Source: Bordetella parapertussis
GTDB lineage: Bacteria; Pseudomonadota; Gammaproteobacteria; Burkholderiales; Burkholderiaceae_A
Assembly (NCBI GenBank): GCA_945862985.1
Contig: CAMAZF010000003.1
Coordinates: 1-64,000 of the forward strand
DNA length: 64,000 nucleotides
Reading direction: 5' to 3'
Shown here: positions 37,158-46,656 of the stretch, one piece after another
How positions within the stretch are numbered: position 1 is the stretch's first letter
Layout: each line of letters starts with the position of its first letter
Made by a program: the position numbers and the translations under genes
Notes under the pieces: model-generated
Databases searched by the model: none
What the model was told of the DNA's origin: nothing
What the model saw: only the letters and a program-made list of their open reading frames with translations

Positions 37158-37928
37158 TCAGCGTCGCTGAAATTGGGGGGTTCGTCGATCCTGAAAAGCC
37201 CGAGCCCCCTCTCGTTGATCGGGCGACCCAAAAAGAGATTCAAAGGCCCTTCGCTCAAACGCCAGACCCTGATGAAGGGGGAGAGACTCTGCCGCCCGCA
37301 GTGCAGCCTTTGCAAGCTGCAAGGCCGGGCTGGAGCGCGTGCAGAGCAGCTGAGCATGCTCGAGCGCAATTCCCTCTAAGGACTCCGGGGGGACCACGGC
37401 TGAGACGAGGCCTGTATGCGCCATGGCATCTGCTCGGGCTCTCAATCCTCCCAACACCATGAGTGCGGCCTGCGCGTATCCGAGACGATGGACCAGCCGC
37501 TGCGTGCCACCTCCCCCTGGGATCAGTCCCCAGCCCACCTCAGGCTGCCCAAACTCAGCGTCTTCTGCCGCAATTAAGAGGTCTGTATGGAGTGCGAGCT
37601 CGCAGCCCGCCCCTGCAGCAACCCCGTGAACTGCAGCGATGATCGGCTTCTTGACTGCACCAAGCACGGCCCAGAGTCGATCAGCCTCTCGCTCGCGCAA
37701 GCGCTCGGGCGTGTCCTGCGCAAACTCCAGCAAGTCACCACCTGCGCAGAAGTGCTGTCCGCGCCCCTGAATCAGGATGACGCGCGTCTCTCCTGACTGA
37801 TCCGCCGCAAGCAGGGCTTCGATGAGCGCATCGCGCATGGCCTGATTCAGCGCATTTCGCGCCTGCGGCCGGTTCAGCCAGAGGCGCGTGCAGCCCCAGT
37901 CGAAAGGCTCCACCTCAATCAGACTCAT
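37158..37928 (-). CDS. Enoyl-CoA hydratase/isomerase
   Basis: This 256-residue crotonase-fold enzyme has the oxyanion-hole segments QGRGQHFCAGGDL and HGVAAGAGCELALHTDLLIA, and the catalytic region FGQPEVGWGLIPGGGGTQRLV. It would hydrate a 2-enoyl-CoA to the 3-hydroxyacyl-CoA or isomerise a double bond. The start overlaps the acyl-CoA synthetase stop by 4 bp. Together with the 3-hydroxyacyl-CoA dehydrogenase and thiolase upstream it makes a full beta-oxidation half-cycle. Confidence 0.92.
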   Translation of the reverse strand: MSLIEVEPFDWGCTRLWLNRPQARNALNQAMRDALIEALLAADQSGETRVILIQGRGQHFCAGGDLLEFAQDTPERLREREADRLWAVLGAVKKPIIAAVHGVAAGAGCELALHTDLLIAAEDAEFGQPEVGWGLIPGGGGTQRLVHRLGYAQAALMVLGGLRARADAMAHTGLVSAVVPPESLEGIALEHAQLLCTRSSPALQLAKAALRAAESLPLHQGLAFERRAFESLFGSPDQREGARAFQDRRTPQFQRR

Positions 37929-40012
37929 GTCGTCGCGCGCCTGAGCGTGAGCACCACGTCCACCGCCGTGACGCCCTTGGGATGAACAAAGACTGGATTG
38001 AGATCGAGCTCACCCAGCTGATCCCCAAGTTCGGCCCCGATCGCGCTCACCCTGCTCACCAGGTCTGCCAGGGCTTGAATGTCCGCCGGCGGACTGCCCC
38101 TAAACCCTTGAAGCAGCCGGACTCCACGAAGCCTGTGAATCATGGCCTCTGCCTGTGCCGGCGAGACCGGACAACGCGCAAAAGTGACGTCTTTCAAGAG
38201 CTCGATCCACACACCGCCCAGACCGACCATGACCACCGGGCCGAACACGGGATCCTGGCTGAGGCCCACCACACACTCCACCCCGGCCTCGGCCATCGGC
38301 TGCACCAAGACACCGCGAACGCGGGCTGAGGGGGCGTGGGCTGTGACCGACTGAAGGATCTGGCTGTAGGCCTGGGCCACATCCTCCGGGGTGTTGAGCC
38401 CGAGGCGGACACCCCCAGCCTCGGTCTTGTGAAGGACATCTGGCGATTCAATCTTGATGGCAACAGGGGACGCAAATTGACGCTGCGCCTCCTGGGCCTG
38501 CTCCTGAGAGCGGGCCAAAACAGCCGGTGTGAGCGGGATGCCCAGACTCCTCAGCCATTCGATCGCCTCGAGACTCTGCACCAGCCCGCGCTCTGTGGGG
38601 GGAATGGATGGCAGTGAGACCGACGCGGCCGGAGTGTCCTCGGTGCGCTGCCACTCGCTGACCATCGCGAGGCCAGCGAGCGCCTCAATGGCCGCCTCCC
38701 CGCTTCGCAGCAGGGGGATACCCAGTTCTGCCAGCCGCTTGACGGCAGCCTCGGGCGCACCGAGCCAAGCCACCACAAAAGGCTTCTTCGTTGACCGATG
38801 AATCTCCTCAAAGACCCCAGCGAGCAGATCGACGTTCTTATGCATGAGCTCAATCCAGACCATGCCCATGTGGACTTGGGGATCCTCCAGCATGAGTCTC
38901 AGGCTGTCACGAAGAATGGCAGGCTGAGCAACGAACTGTCCCGTCACATCGATGGGGTTTGTCGCCACTCCGAAGCCTGGGAGGCTCTGAGCAATTCGAG
39001 CCTGGGTGTCTGCACTGAGCACGGGCACCTCAAGACCCAGCTCAATGGCCCGGTCCGCAGCCTGTACACCTGCGCCTCCAGACTGCGTAGCAATGGCCAC
39101 CCCTCGACCGAGTGCAGGCGGACAGAGGGCAAGCACCTGGGCCAGATCCAGCATGTGTTCCTCGTTGCGCGCGCGAAGAATGCCGGCCTGCCGAGTCACA
39201 TCATCGAACACGGCATCCTCGCCGGCGAGTGCTCCGGTATGCGAGGCCACTGCTCGCGAGCCTGCTTCGGTGCGTCCGACTTTCATCACCACGACCGGCT
39301 TTCGGAGTGCGCGTGCTCGAGCGCCAAGCCGCATCCAGCCTTCACCGTCACGCAGACCCTCCAGATAGCCTGTGCACACCCGAATGCGCGGATCCTCCAT
39401 CAGGGCAGACATCGCCTCCACGAAGTCAATATCGGCCTCATTGCCCGTGTTCACAAAGAATCCAAGACCAAGATGACGCTGCCGACAGAGCGCAGCAATG
39501 GCCGTTCCGAATGCCCCCGACTGCGTGACAAAGCCCACGGGGCCTGGGAGATTCTCGCCATCGGCATACTGACTGAAGGTGGCGAGCATGCCGTCGAAAG
39601 CATTCACCAGCCCCAGGCAGTTAGGACCACAGAGCCGGATGCCGGTCTCTCTCGCAGCCCTTGACACCGACTCCTCCAATGCCTTTCCCTCTGGTCCAGT
39701 TTCACCAAACCCGGCGGAGAAGACCACTGCCGCTCTTGCCCCCACCGCCGCAAGCTCCCTGAGGCATCCCTCCACCGAAGGCGCGGGAAGAATGATGACC
39801 GCAAGGTCAATGGGACCCGGGATGGCCTGGATATTCGGATAACAAGGCAATGGGCCCACCTGGTCGTACTTTGGATTCACCGGGTAAATGGCGCCCGCAT
39901 AGCCCTTGTCCAACAGATTTCGGATGGGTCTGCCATTGAGCTTATTGAAGTCGGAGGAAGCGCCAATGATGGCCACCGACTTGGGCTCCAGCAGCGGCTG
40001 CAGAGGCCTCAT
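37925..40012 (-). CDS. ADP-forming acyl-CoA synthetase (acetate-CoA ligase family)
   Basis: This is a 695-residue fused alpha-beta enzyme of the ADP-forming acetyl-CoA synthetase family. Order: CoA-binding domain (about 1-130, SVAIIGASSDFNKLNGRP), succinyl-CoA-ligase-like domains with the phospho-His loop SHTGALAGEDAVFDD, and a C-terminal ATP-grasp domain (about 475-690, PVAIKIESPDVLHKTEAGGVRLGL). It would activate an organic acid to its CoA ester at the cost of one ATP to ADP. The ATG at 40012 overlaps the thiolase stop by 4 bp; the longer frame to 40060 adds no family sequence. The substrate may be a dicarboxylic or branched acid, judging only from neighbours. Confidence 0.9.
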   Translation of the reverse strand: MRPLQPLLEPKSVAIIGASSDFNKLNGRPIRNLLDKGYAGAIYPVNPKYDQVGPLPCYPNIQAIPGPIDLAVIILPAPSVEGCLRELAAVGARAAVVFSAGFGETGPEGKALEESVSRAARETGIRLCGPNCLGLVNAFDGMLATFSQYADGENLPGPVGFVTQSGAFGTAIAALCRQRHLGLGFFVNTGNEADIDFVEAMSALMEDPRIRVCTGYLEGLRDGEGWMRLGARARALRKPVVVMKVGRTEAGSRAVASHTGALAGEDAVFDDVTRQAGILRARNEEHMLDLAQVLALCPPALGRGVAIATQSGGAGVQAADRAIELGLEVPVLSADTQARIAQSLPGFGVATNPIDVTGQFVAQPAILRDSLRLMLEDPQVHMGMVWIELMHKNVDLLAGVFEEIHRSTKKPFVVAWLGAPEAAVKRLAELGIPLLRSGEAAIEALAGLAMVSEWQRTEDTPAASVSLPSIPPTERGLVQSLEAIEWLRSLGIPLTPAVLARSQEQAQEAQRQFASPVAIKIESPDVLHKTEAGGVRLGLNTPEDVAQAYSQILQSVTAHAPSARVRGVLVQPMAEAGVECVVGLSQDPVFGPVVMVGLGGVWIELLKDVTFARCPVSPAQAEAMIHRLRGVRLLQGFRGSPPADIQALADLVSRVSAIGAELGDQLGELDLNPVFVHPKGVTAVDVVLTLRRATT

Positions 40013-41220
40013 GGCGCGCGCTCCAGCACCACTGCAATGCCCTGACCAACGCCAATACACATCGTGACCAGGGCATAGCGCCCGCCTCGAAGCTCGAGTT
40101 CATGTAGGGCTGTGAGCACCAGGCGAGGGCCTGACGCACCCAAGGGATGCCCCAGTGCGATCGCCCCTCCGTTCGGATTCAATCGATCTTCAGACTCTGA
40201 GCAGCCAAGCCCCTCGACGCAGGCGAGAACCTGGGCCGAAAAGGCCTCGTTGATCTCGATGACATCCATGTCCTTGAGCGAGAGTCCGGCGCGAGACAGA
40301 GCCTTCAGACTGGCGGGAACCGGACCAAAACCCATGATGCGAGGCTCCACCCCGGCGCTCGCCGAGGCCACTACACGTCCCATCGGCTTGAGCCCAAGCG
40401 TCTCGCCCATGGCGGCAGAACCCATGAGCAAGGCCACCGCTCCGTCATTGATGCCCGAGGCATTTCCTGCCGTCGTCACGCCACCCGTAAAGAGTGGGCG
40501 CAGCCTGGCCAGAGATTGAAGTGTCGTCTCAGGCCTCGGGTGCTCATCCATCAAAATCTCCAGGGGATCGCCTCGACGGGGGGAGAGTCGAATGGGAGAG
40601 ATTTCTCTTGCGAATCGATCACCGAGTTGGGCCTTGGCTGCACGCGCCTGAGAACGCAGGGCGAAGGCATCACATCGCTCGCGAGTCAGCCCGAACTGCA
40701 CTGCGAGGTTGTCTGCGGTCTCGGGCATGGTGTGCGCACCGAACTGCGCCTCGATCTGGGGATTGGGAAATCGAGCACCGAGTGCGGAATCAAAAATGCG
40801 CTGGTCCTTCGAGTAGGCTGACTCGGCTTTGGACATGACGATCGGGGCGCGACTCATGCTTTCCACCCCTCCCACCAAGAGCGCCTGGGCCTCTCCCACC
40901 TGCAAGGCATGGGCCGCAGAGATCACAGCCTGAAGCCCGCTTCCACAGTTGCGTTGAAAAACCACGCCCGCAGAGTCTATGGGCAGTCCAGTCAGCAGAC
41001 CGACGTGTCGCGCAATGCATCGACTGTCCTCTCCTGCCTGATTCGCACAGCCCAGATAGACATCCTCCATGTGTTCGCGGACCTTCGGGTGTCGCGCGAG
41101 CAACGCCTGCGTGGTCATGGCCATCAGGTCATCAGGCCGAACACCGGCGAGCGCTCCCGCGTGTCGGCCAAAGGGCGAGCGCGTGCCATCAAAGATCCAG
41201 GCATTGTCGAGTGTGGCCAT
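40009..41220 (-). CDS. Thiolase (3-oxoadipyl-CoA/acetyl-CoA acyltransferase type)
   Basis: This 403-residue thiolase has the nucleophile Cys92 in QRNCGSGLQAV, the His in GGAIALGHPLGASG and the second Cys in TMCIGVGQG. The overall pattern (ARHVGLLTGLP, EINEAFSAQVLACVEGLG) resembles PaaJ/PcaF, which cleave 3-oxoadipyl-CoA to succinyl-CoA and acetyl-CoA, but chain-length preference cannot be read from sequence. The ATG at 41220 is the family start and lies 2 bp after the dehydrogenase stop. Confidence 0.92.
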   Translation of the reverse strand: MATLDNAWIFDGTRSPFGRHAGALAGVRPDDLMAMTTQALLARHPKVREHMEDVYLGCANQAGEDSRCIARHVGLLTGLPIDSAGVVFQRNCGSGLQAVISAAHALQVGEAQALLVGGVESMSRAPIVMSKAESAYSKDQRIFDSALGARFPNPQIEAQFGAHTMPETADNLAVQFGLTRERCDAFALRSQARAAKAQLGDRFAREISPIRLSPRRGDPLEILMDEHPRPETTLQSLARLRPLFTGGVTTAGNASGINDGAVALLMGSAAMGETLGLKPMGRVVASASAGVEPRIMGFGPVPASLKALSRAGLSLKDMDVIEINEAFSAQVLACVEGLGCSESEDRLNPNGGAIALGHPLGASGPRLVLTALHELELRGGRYALVTMCIGVGQGIAVVLERAP

Positions 41221-41222
41221 GT

Positions 41223-42740
41223 CTATCTCCGGGGTTCTTGCGTCAAGAGAGAAAGGCCCAGCTGCACACGTCTGCGAAGCCATGCACTGGGTCGGTATCG
41301 CGGATCTCCACTCAAGGTGAAGATCGACTGCAGGATGCGAAGCACGCGATCTGCGCCCAACTGATCCCCCCATTCAAGTGGGCCCTTGGGGTAGCCCAGT
41401 GCCAGGCGGGTGGCGCGATCAATATCAGCGGGAGAGGCCACGGCTTGCTGGGCCAGGTCACAGGCCAGGTTCACCATCAGGCTCATCACACGCTGGGCAA
41501 CAAATCCAGTGCTCTCGCGGATGACGCTCACGGGGACCGCACCCGCACTTGCCAGGGCAATAGCCTGGGAGACGGCTAGGGGTTCAGCCATGAGACAGGG
41601 CATGATCACCCTTCGGCGCTCAGGGGGTAACAAGGTGTCCACCGCAACACAACGATTTGCGGGCAGATCCAAGCGAGTGGCCATGGCAGTCGCATCCTCG
41701 CCAAGAGGAGCGAGGAGGATCAGGGCGTCGCTTGAGGGGCGTGTGCCCCGATCCAGCGTCAGTCCACTCTGTGCAACCAGGCCCTCAAGCCATTGCTGCC
41801 CCTGTGCATCAGCCGCTGCAATCCATGTGCATGCGGGCAACGCCGTCCGTTCAATGGGCTCGACATCAGTCACAGGGGGCGTCTCTGTTCCCGTCCCATA
41901 GGAATAAAAGCCTCGGGCCGTCTTGCGTCCAAGAAGGCCTGCATCGCGGCGCAGCCCCATCATGACGGAGGGGCGATAGCGAGGCTCACCGAAGTGCTCT
42001 CGAAACAGGATCTCAGTCACGGGCTGAGTCACATCGAGGCCCGTGAGATCCATCAGCTCGAACGGACCCATTCGGAACCCCGCCTGCTCCCTCAGAATGC
42101 GATCCACCTCTTCATGGCTTGCGACCCCCTCAGAGACGAGGTGGGCAGACTCTATCGGGTAGGCCCTGCCAGCTTGATTCACGAGGAACCCTGGTGTGTC
42201 GCGCACCCGAATGGCCGTCATGCCGAGGCCCTCTGCCAAGGCCTCCAAGCCATGAATGACCTGGGGAGATGTTCTCAAGCCCTCGATCACCTCGACCAGC
42301 GGCATGAGCGGGACCGGATTGAAGCAATGGAATCCGGCAAAACGGTCGGGATGCTTCAGGCCAGACGCGAGGCGAGTAATCGAGAGAGAAGAGGTGTTGC
42401 TGGCCAGGATGGCGCTGGGACGGATCACAGCCTCCAGGGCCTGGAACAACGCGCGCTTCTCCGGCTCGGATTCAATGATGGCCTCAATCACCACCTCACA
42501 ATCGGCAAACTCCGCCACCTCCGAGTGCAGCTGCATTCGGCCAAGCCACTGCTCTGGGTCAGACGCCTTGCACCGGCCTTTCTCGGCCATCCGTTGCCAA
42601 ATTTTTTGCAACGTCGCCCTGGCCTGCTCCGTCGCCCCCGCGCGGCCATCCAGCCAGCACACGTCATGGCCAGCCTGAAGCAAGACCTGAACAATGCCCT
42701 GCCCCATCGCCCCTGCGCCAATGACGCCTATCCGAGACAT
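41223..42740 (-). CDS. 3-hydroxyacyl-CoA dehydrogenase, PaaH-like, two C-terminal domains
   Basis: This protein is about 505 residues long. An NAD-binding domain (IGVIGAGAMGQGIVQVLLQAG) has the catalytic His in GFHCFNPVPLMPLVEV. The first 3HCDH domain (VRDTPGFLVNQAGRAY) is followed by an insert of about 100 residues and a second 3HCDH domain (RESTGFVAQRVMSL). This is the layout of PaaH/PaaC enzymes acting on 3-hydroxyadipyl-CoA. The ATG at 42740 overlaps the TauE-like gene end by 13 bp. It is directly followed by the thiolase, its expected partner. Confidence 0.92.
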   Translation of the reverse strand: MSRIGVIGAGAMGQGIVQVLLQAGHDVCWLDGRAGATEQARATLQKIWQRMAEKGRCKASDPEQWLGRMQLHSEVAEFADCEVVIEAIIESEPEKRALFQALEAVIRPSAILASNTSSLSITRLASGLKHPDRFAGFHCFNPVPLMPLVEVIEGLRTSPQVIHGLEALAEGLGMTAIRVRDTPGFLVNQAGRAYPIESAHLVSEGVASHEEVDRILREQAGFRMGPFELMDLTGLDVTQPVTEILFREHFGEPRYRPSVMMGLRRDAGLLGRKTARGFYSYGTGTETPPVTDVEPIERTALPACTWIAAADAQGQQWLEGLVAQSGLTLDRGTRPSSDALILLAPLGEDATAMATRLDLPANRCVAVDTLLPPERRRVIMPCLMAEPLAVSQAIALASAGAVPVSVIRESTGFVAQRVMSLMVNLACDLAQQAVASPADIDRATRLALGYPKGPLEWGDQLGADRVLRILQSIFTLSGDPRYRPSAWLRRRVQLGLSLLTQEPRR

Positions 42741-43531
42741 GCCATTCCGCCGCACTGATGAACGCCCCTCCAGACCAGGCTTGCGCCCATCACCGTGAGA
42801 AGCCCGAGCAAGACGCGTTCAAATCCTTTCTGGCTGATGCGCTGTCGAATGCCCTCACCCAGACGCAGACCCAGAAGTATCGGAATGAGGGCCAGCGCGG
42901 AGACCAACAGGTCGGCCTGGCTCAGCGCACCATGACTGGCGAGCGATGCACTGAGGGCCAAATAGCCCGATAGGAAAATCAATGCCACGGTGCCGATGTA
43001 GAACTGCTTCTCCAGCCGCTGAATCGCGAAGAACACCAACAGCGGGGGGCCGAAGAAGCCCGTCATTCCACCGAGAACGCCCGAGACCGCAGCGATGGGT
43101 GGGCCCAGGACACGCTCTTGGAAGGGCGTGAAGGGAGACTGCCGTCCGATCATGCGGGTGAGCGGATAAACAAGCATCACCAGACCCATCAACACGATGA
43201 GCACGGCGGGGTGCAACGAGACCAGGAGCCCGGTTCCAAAGACAATGGCCAGCACCAGAACCGCCGTGAGAAGGCCAAAGCGCTTGACCGCTGCAAGGGC
43301 CTGACCGCTCGAGCGAAGCTGAACCACATTGGTCACCACCACGGCGACCGACAACAAAGACAGTGCCTTAGGCACGGGCACAAACAGGCTCGCAATGGGA
43401 ACCACAATGAGCGGAAGACCAAGCCCTGTGACCCCTTTACAGAGACCTCCAAAAAATAATCCGACCAGAATGGCCAGCACCCCCACCATGCTCAGGCCCG
43501 TCCATGCTGCATCGATATTCATGAGATCCAT
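42728..43531 (-). CDS. TauE/SafE-family membrane permease
   Basis: This 267-residue polytopic membrane protein has the family N-terminal half GLFFGGLCKGVTGLGLPLIVVPI and the second-half repeat VSGVLGGMTGFFGPPLLVFF, about eight hydrophobic helices in all. Members export sulfite, sulfonates or organic anions, or import others. Its place between an amidase and a CoA dehydrogenase suggests movement of a pathway substrate or by-product. Nothing here proves a sulfur compound. It begins right at the amidase stop with no gap. Confidence 0.88.
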   Translation of the reverse strand: MDLMNIDAAWTGLSMVGVLAILVGLFFGGLCKGVTGLGLPLIVVPIASLFVPVPKALSLLSVAVVVTNVVQLRSSGQALAAVKRFGLLTAVLVLAIVFGTGLLVSLHPAVLIVLMGLVMLVYPLTRMIGRQSPFTPFQERVLGPPIAAVSGVLGGMTGFFGPPLLVFFAIQRLEKQFYIGTVALIFLSGYLALSASLASHGALSQADLLVSALALIPILLGLRLGEGIRQRISQKGFERVLLGLLTVMGASLVWRGVHQCGGMACLG

Positions 43532-44944
43532 TTAGGCTCCCGGGGGACGGCGCCCAGCCGCAGGCGAGATGGCCTCAAATGCATGCGCAAGCTGCAGCAG
43601 TCCAAAATCGTCCCGATGCCGACCAATGAGCTGGACCCCCACGGGAAGGCCCTCGGCGGTGAACCCTGCGGGAACAGAGATCGCCGGGTTTCCGCACGCC
43701 GAGATTCGATAACAGCTCTTCTGCCAGTCAATGTAGTGCTCCATGGCCACCCCCTCAATCTGTGTGGGGTAGGGCACGTCCACTGGAAATGGCACCACCT
43801 GGTTCACCGGCGCCAAGATGAACTCGAACCGCTCCATGAACCGCCGCATGCGATGAAAGAGGTCTGCGTGTCTCGACTCCACTCGAGAGAGCTGGGGGCC
43901 GGTAAGCGGCTCTCCCTGTTGGGCGTTCCAGACCACGGTGTCCTTGAGAAGGTGTCGCCGATCTGCAGGGAGGGTGGCCACCCGCAACTCCATGCGCCAG
44001 GCTCGCCAGACCTCAAAGATCTCGTCGGCAGACTGGAGATCGGGATCCTCCTCAACCACCTCGCAGCCAAGCTGCCGAAGCCGTTCTGCGGAATCTGCGA
44101 GGACATCAAGCACCACACGCTCAACGGGAAGGCCACCGAGGGTTGGGCTGTAGGCCACCTTCACGCCCAGAAAGGATCGCTTTAAAGGCTGTGCGAACTG
44201 AGCGCCAGGCGTCTCGAGCGCAATTGGAGATCGAGGATCTGGGCCCGCCATGACCTGCATCGCCAGCGCAATGTCTTGCACCGTTCTGGCAATAGGGCCC
44301 GCAACGGAGTACGGGAACCATGGAAGATTGTCGGGCCAGTTCGGCACGCGCCCTGGCGAGGGCCTCAGTCCCACCACATTGCAGAAGTTGGCGGGGTTTC
44401 GGAGGGAGCCACCCAGATCGGTTCCATCCGCCAGGGACACCATCCCCGTGGCGACCGCGACTGCGGCACCGCCACTGGATCCACCACAGGTCTTACTCCG
44501 GTCATAGGGGTTACTGGTCGCCCCGAAGACTTCATTAAAGGTCTGACTTCCTGCCCCAAACTCGGGCGTATTGGTCTTGCCAATGCTGATCCCACCCGCT
44601 GCTTTGAGGCGCTCGACTGGAAGTGCATCCACATCAGGAATGTGGTGCTCATAGATTTTCGATCCATAGGTTGTCCGAACGCCCTTGGTGGCAAAGAGAT
44701 CCTTATGCGCAACGGGTAAGCCATGCAGCGGCCCCCAGATCTCCCCTCGCCTCAAAGCGCGATCGGCCTCCTCAGCCCGTGCCTGGGCTGCCTCAACGGT
44801 GTGGATCACGATGGCATTGAGGCTGGGGTTGATTCGCTCGACCTGATCCAGACAAGCCCTCAACAGATCACTGGCGGTGAACCGCCCGTTTCGAATGCCC
44901 TCTGCCTGCTCGGTGGCCGTCAGAAAAATCAAGTCTGATCTCAT
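43532..44944 (-). CDS. Amidase-signature-family hydrolase
   Basis: This 470-residue amidase has the full Ser-Ser-Lys triad: Lys81 in PVAHKDLF, cis-Ser156 in CGGSSGGAA, and the nucleophile Ser180 in TDLGGSLRNPANFC. The GSSGG region and length match stand-alone amidases, not GatA, because no gatB or gatC is near. It would hydrolyse an amide to the acid plus ammonia, a plausible entry step before CoA activation. It starts 8 bp after the ThDP-enzyme stop. Confidence 0.92.
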   Translation of the reverse strand: MRSDLIFLTATEQAEGIRNGRFTASDLLRACLDQVERINPSLNAIVIHTVEAAQARAEEADRALRRGEIWGPLHGLPVAHKDLFATKGVRTTYGSKIYEHHIPDVDALPVERLKAAGGISIGKTNTPEFGAGSQTFNEVFGATSNPYDRSKTCGGSSGGAAVAVATGMVSLADGTDLGGSLRNPANFCNVVGLRPSPGRVPNWPDNLPWFPYSVAGPIARTVQDIALAMQVMAGPDPRSPIALETPGAQFAQPLKRSFLGVKVAYSPTLGGLPVERVVLDVLADSAERLRQLGCEVVEEDPDLQSADEIFEVWRAWRMELRVATLPADRRHLLKDTVVWNAQQGEPLTGPQLSRVESRHADLFHRMRRFMERFEFILAPVNQVVPFPVDVPYPTQIEGVAMEHYIDWQKSCYRISACGNPAISVPAGFTAEGLPVGVQLIGRHRDDFGLLQLAHAFEAISPAAGRRPPGA

Positions 44945-44952
44945 GATGAGGC

Positions 44953-46635
44953 CTAAGACCTTCGACCCAGTTCAGACTGGGATCGGATCTTCTCAATGGT
45001 GGTGCGAGAGGTGATTTGATCGGTCTGAATCTTGAGTTCGATAAGGGAGAAGGTCTCCGCCTGAAGGCACCGTTCAAGCGCAGGCATGAAGTCCTCGGTG
45101 GCATTCACCGTCTCTCCATGTCCGCCATAAGCCCGTGCAAGCGCGGCAAAGTCTGGGTTCTCAATGGCGGTACCCCAGACCCGCTTGGGGTACTCGCGCT
45201 CTTGGTGCATGCGAATGGTTCCATAGCTGCTGTTGTTGACCACCAGGACCAGGATCTTGGCGCCATATTGGCGGGCGGTCGCGAGCTCCTGACCGGACAT
45301 CAGAAAGCAGCCGTCGCCAGCGAAGCAAACCACGGTTCGGTCTGGTGCCTGCAGCTTTGCAGCCACGGCTGCAGGCACGCCATAGCCCATCGCGCCGCTG
45401 GTCGGCCCGAGCTGGCTGCGAAAGCCGCCGTATCGCCAGTACCGATGCGCCCAGCCCGAGTAATTGCCGGCGCCATTGGTGACGATGACATCCTTTCCAA
45501 GGCGCGCCTGGAGTTGCAGCACCACCTGCGCCATGTCGAGTGGGTCTGCGGTTGGGGTGGGCTCGCGCTCCGCCTGATCCGCTGCGTGAGCCTTTTGCGC
45601 CAGTCCCCTCCACGCAGAAGAATCAACCGGCTGCATGTGTGCGAGCGCCGAGGCGAACTCCGGAATGCCACTGTTGATGAGCAGATCCGCCTGATACACC
45701 CTGCCCAACTCCTCGGCACCCGGATGCACATGCACCAAGCGCTGCTGGGGGACTGGCGCAGTGACCAGTGTGTAGCCAGACGTGGTCATCTCTCCAAGGC
45801 GGGGCCCCACCACGATCAGCGGATCCGCCTGCCGCACCAAGTCCGCGAGCGCCTTCGACGGCCCGATCCCCACATGTCCTGCGTAGTGCGGATCATCGTT
45901 GTCGATGAGGTCTTGGCACCTGAACGAGCTGCTCAGGGGAACATCATTGGCGCGCGCAAAGCGCAGCATGTCCTCGCAGGCCTGAGCTGTCCAGCCCCCA
46001 CCTCCCATCATGACCAGAGGCTTCTGTCCACGCTCGAGGAGCTTGCGAAACTCTGCCATGTTCTGAGGGCTAGGGGCTGCAGCCACTCGCTGATAAGGCC
46101 GAGCCTCAGAGGGCACAGCGGATGCTGTCAGCATGTCCTCGGGAAGCGCGAGCACGACCGGGCCCGGTCGCCCAGATACGGCCAGATGAAAGGCATGGCT
46201 CATCATCTCCCCCACCCGATCTGCTCGATCAATCTGCGCGACCCACTTGGACATCTGTCCAAACATTCGACGGTAGTCCACCTCTTGGAACGCCTCGCGC
46301 TCGGTGAAGTCTGATCCCACCTGGCCGATCAGCAGAATCATCGGGGTGGAATCCTGGAACGCAGTGTGCACACCGATAGACGCATGGGTTGCGCCTGGCC
46401 CGCGAGTGACCATGCAGACGCCCGGACGGCCGGTCATCTTTCCGTAGGCCTCGGCCATATTGGCGGCACCGGCTTCATGACGACAGACGATGAGGTCTAA
46501 GCGGTCACGCACTTCGTAAAGCGCATCGAGGACTGCGAGATAGCTCTCGCCCGGCACGCAGAAGGCGCGTTCAACGCCGTGGGTGAGCAGGGATTGGACC
46601 ACCAATTCCCCACCGGTCATGGTATGTACGGTCAA
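44953..46635 (-). CDS. Thiamine-diphosphate-dependent enzyme (acetolactate synthase-like)
   Basis: This 560-residue ThDP enzyme has the three-domain layout of the acetolactate synthase/2-oxoacid decarboxylase superfamily. The N-terminal PYR domain has the activating Glu54 (CRHEAGAANMAEAYG), the middle domain follows, and the C-terminal PP domain has the ThDP motif from AGDGCFLMSGQELAT to VVNNSSYG. No FAD or regulatory-subunit gene is adjacent, so biosynthetic AHAS is unlikely; a decarboxylase or carboligase role on a 2-oxo acid is possible. A TTG start at 46635 has GAAAGGAG 7 bases upstream; an ATG at 46620 would be five codons shorter. Confidence 0.88.
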   Translation of the reverse strand: MTVHTMTGGELVVQSLLTHGVERAFCVPGESYLAVLDALYEVRDRLDLIVCRHEAGAANMAEAYGKMTGRPGVCMVTRGPGATHASIGVHTAFQDSTPMILLIGQVGSDFTEREAFQEVDYRRMFGQMSKWVAQIDRADRVGEMMSHAFHLAVSGRPGPVVLALPEDMLTASAVPSEARPYQRVAAAPSPQNMAEFRKLLERGQKPLVMMGGGGWTAQACEDMLRFARANDVPLSSSFRCQDLIDNDDPHYAGHVGIGPSKALADLVRQADPLIVVGPRLGEMTTSGYTLVTAPVPQQRLVHVHPGAEELGRVYQADLLINSGIPEFASALAHMQPVDSSAWRGLAQKAHAADQAEREPTPTADPLDMAQVVLQLQARLGKDVIVTNGAGNYSGWAHRYWRYGGFRSQLGPTSGAMGYGVPAAVAAKLQAPDRTVVCFAGDGCFLMSGQELATARQYGAKILVLVVNNSSYGTIRMHQEREYPKRVWGTAIENPDFAALARAYGGHGETVNATEDFMPALERCLQAETFSLIELKIQTDQITSRTTIEKIRSQSELGRRS

Positions 46636-46656
46636 AGCATGGCTCCTTTCACTCCA

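Noticed and set aside
44953-46635. Biosynthetic acetolactate synthase large subunit (IlvB/IlvI).
   Set aside because: No small regulatory subunit or ilvC is next to it; the neighbours are a GntR regulator, an amidase and CoA-catabolic genes.
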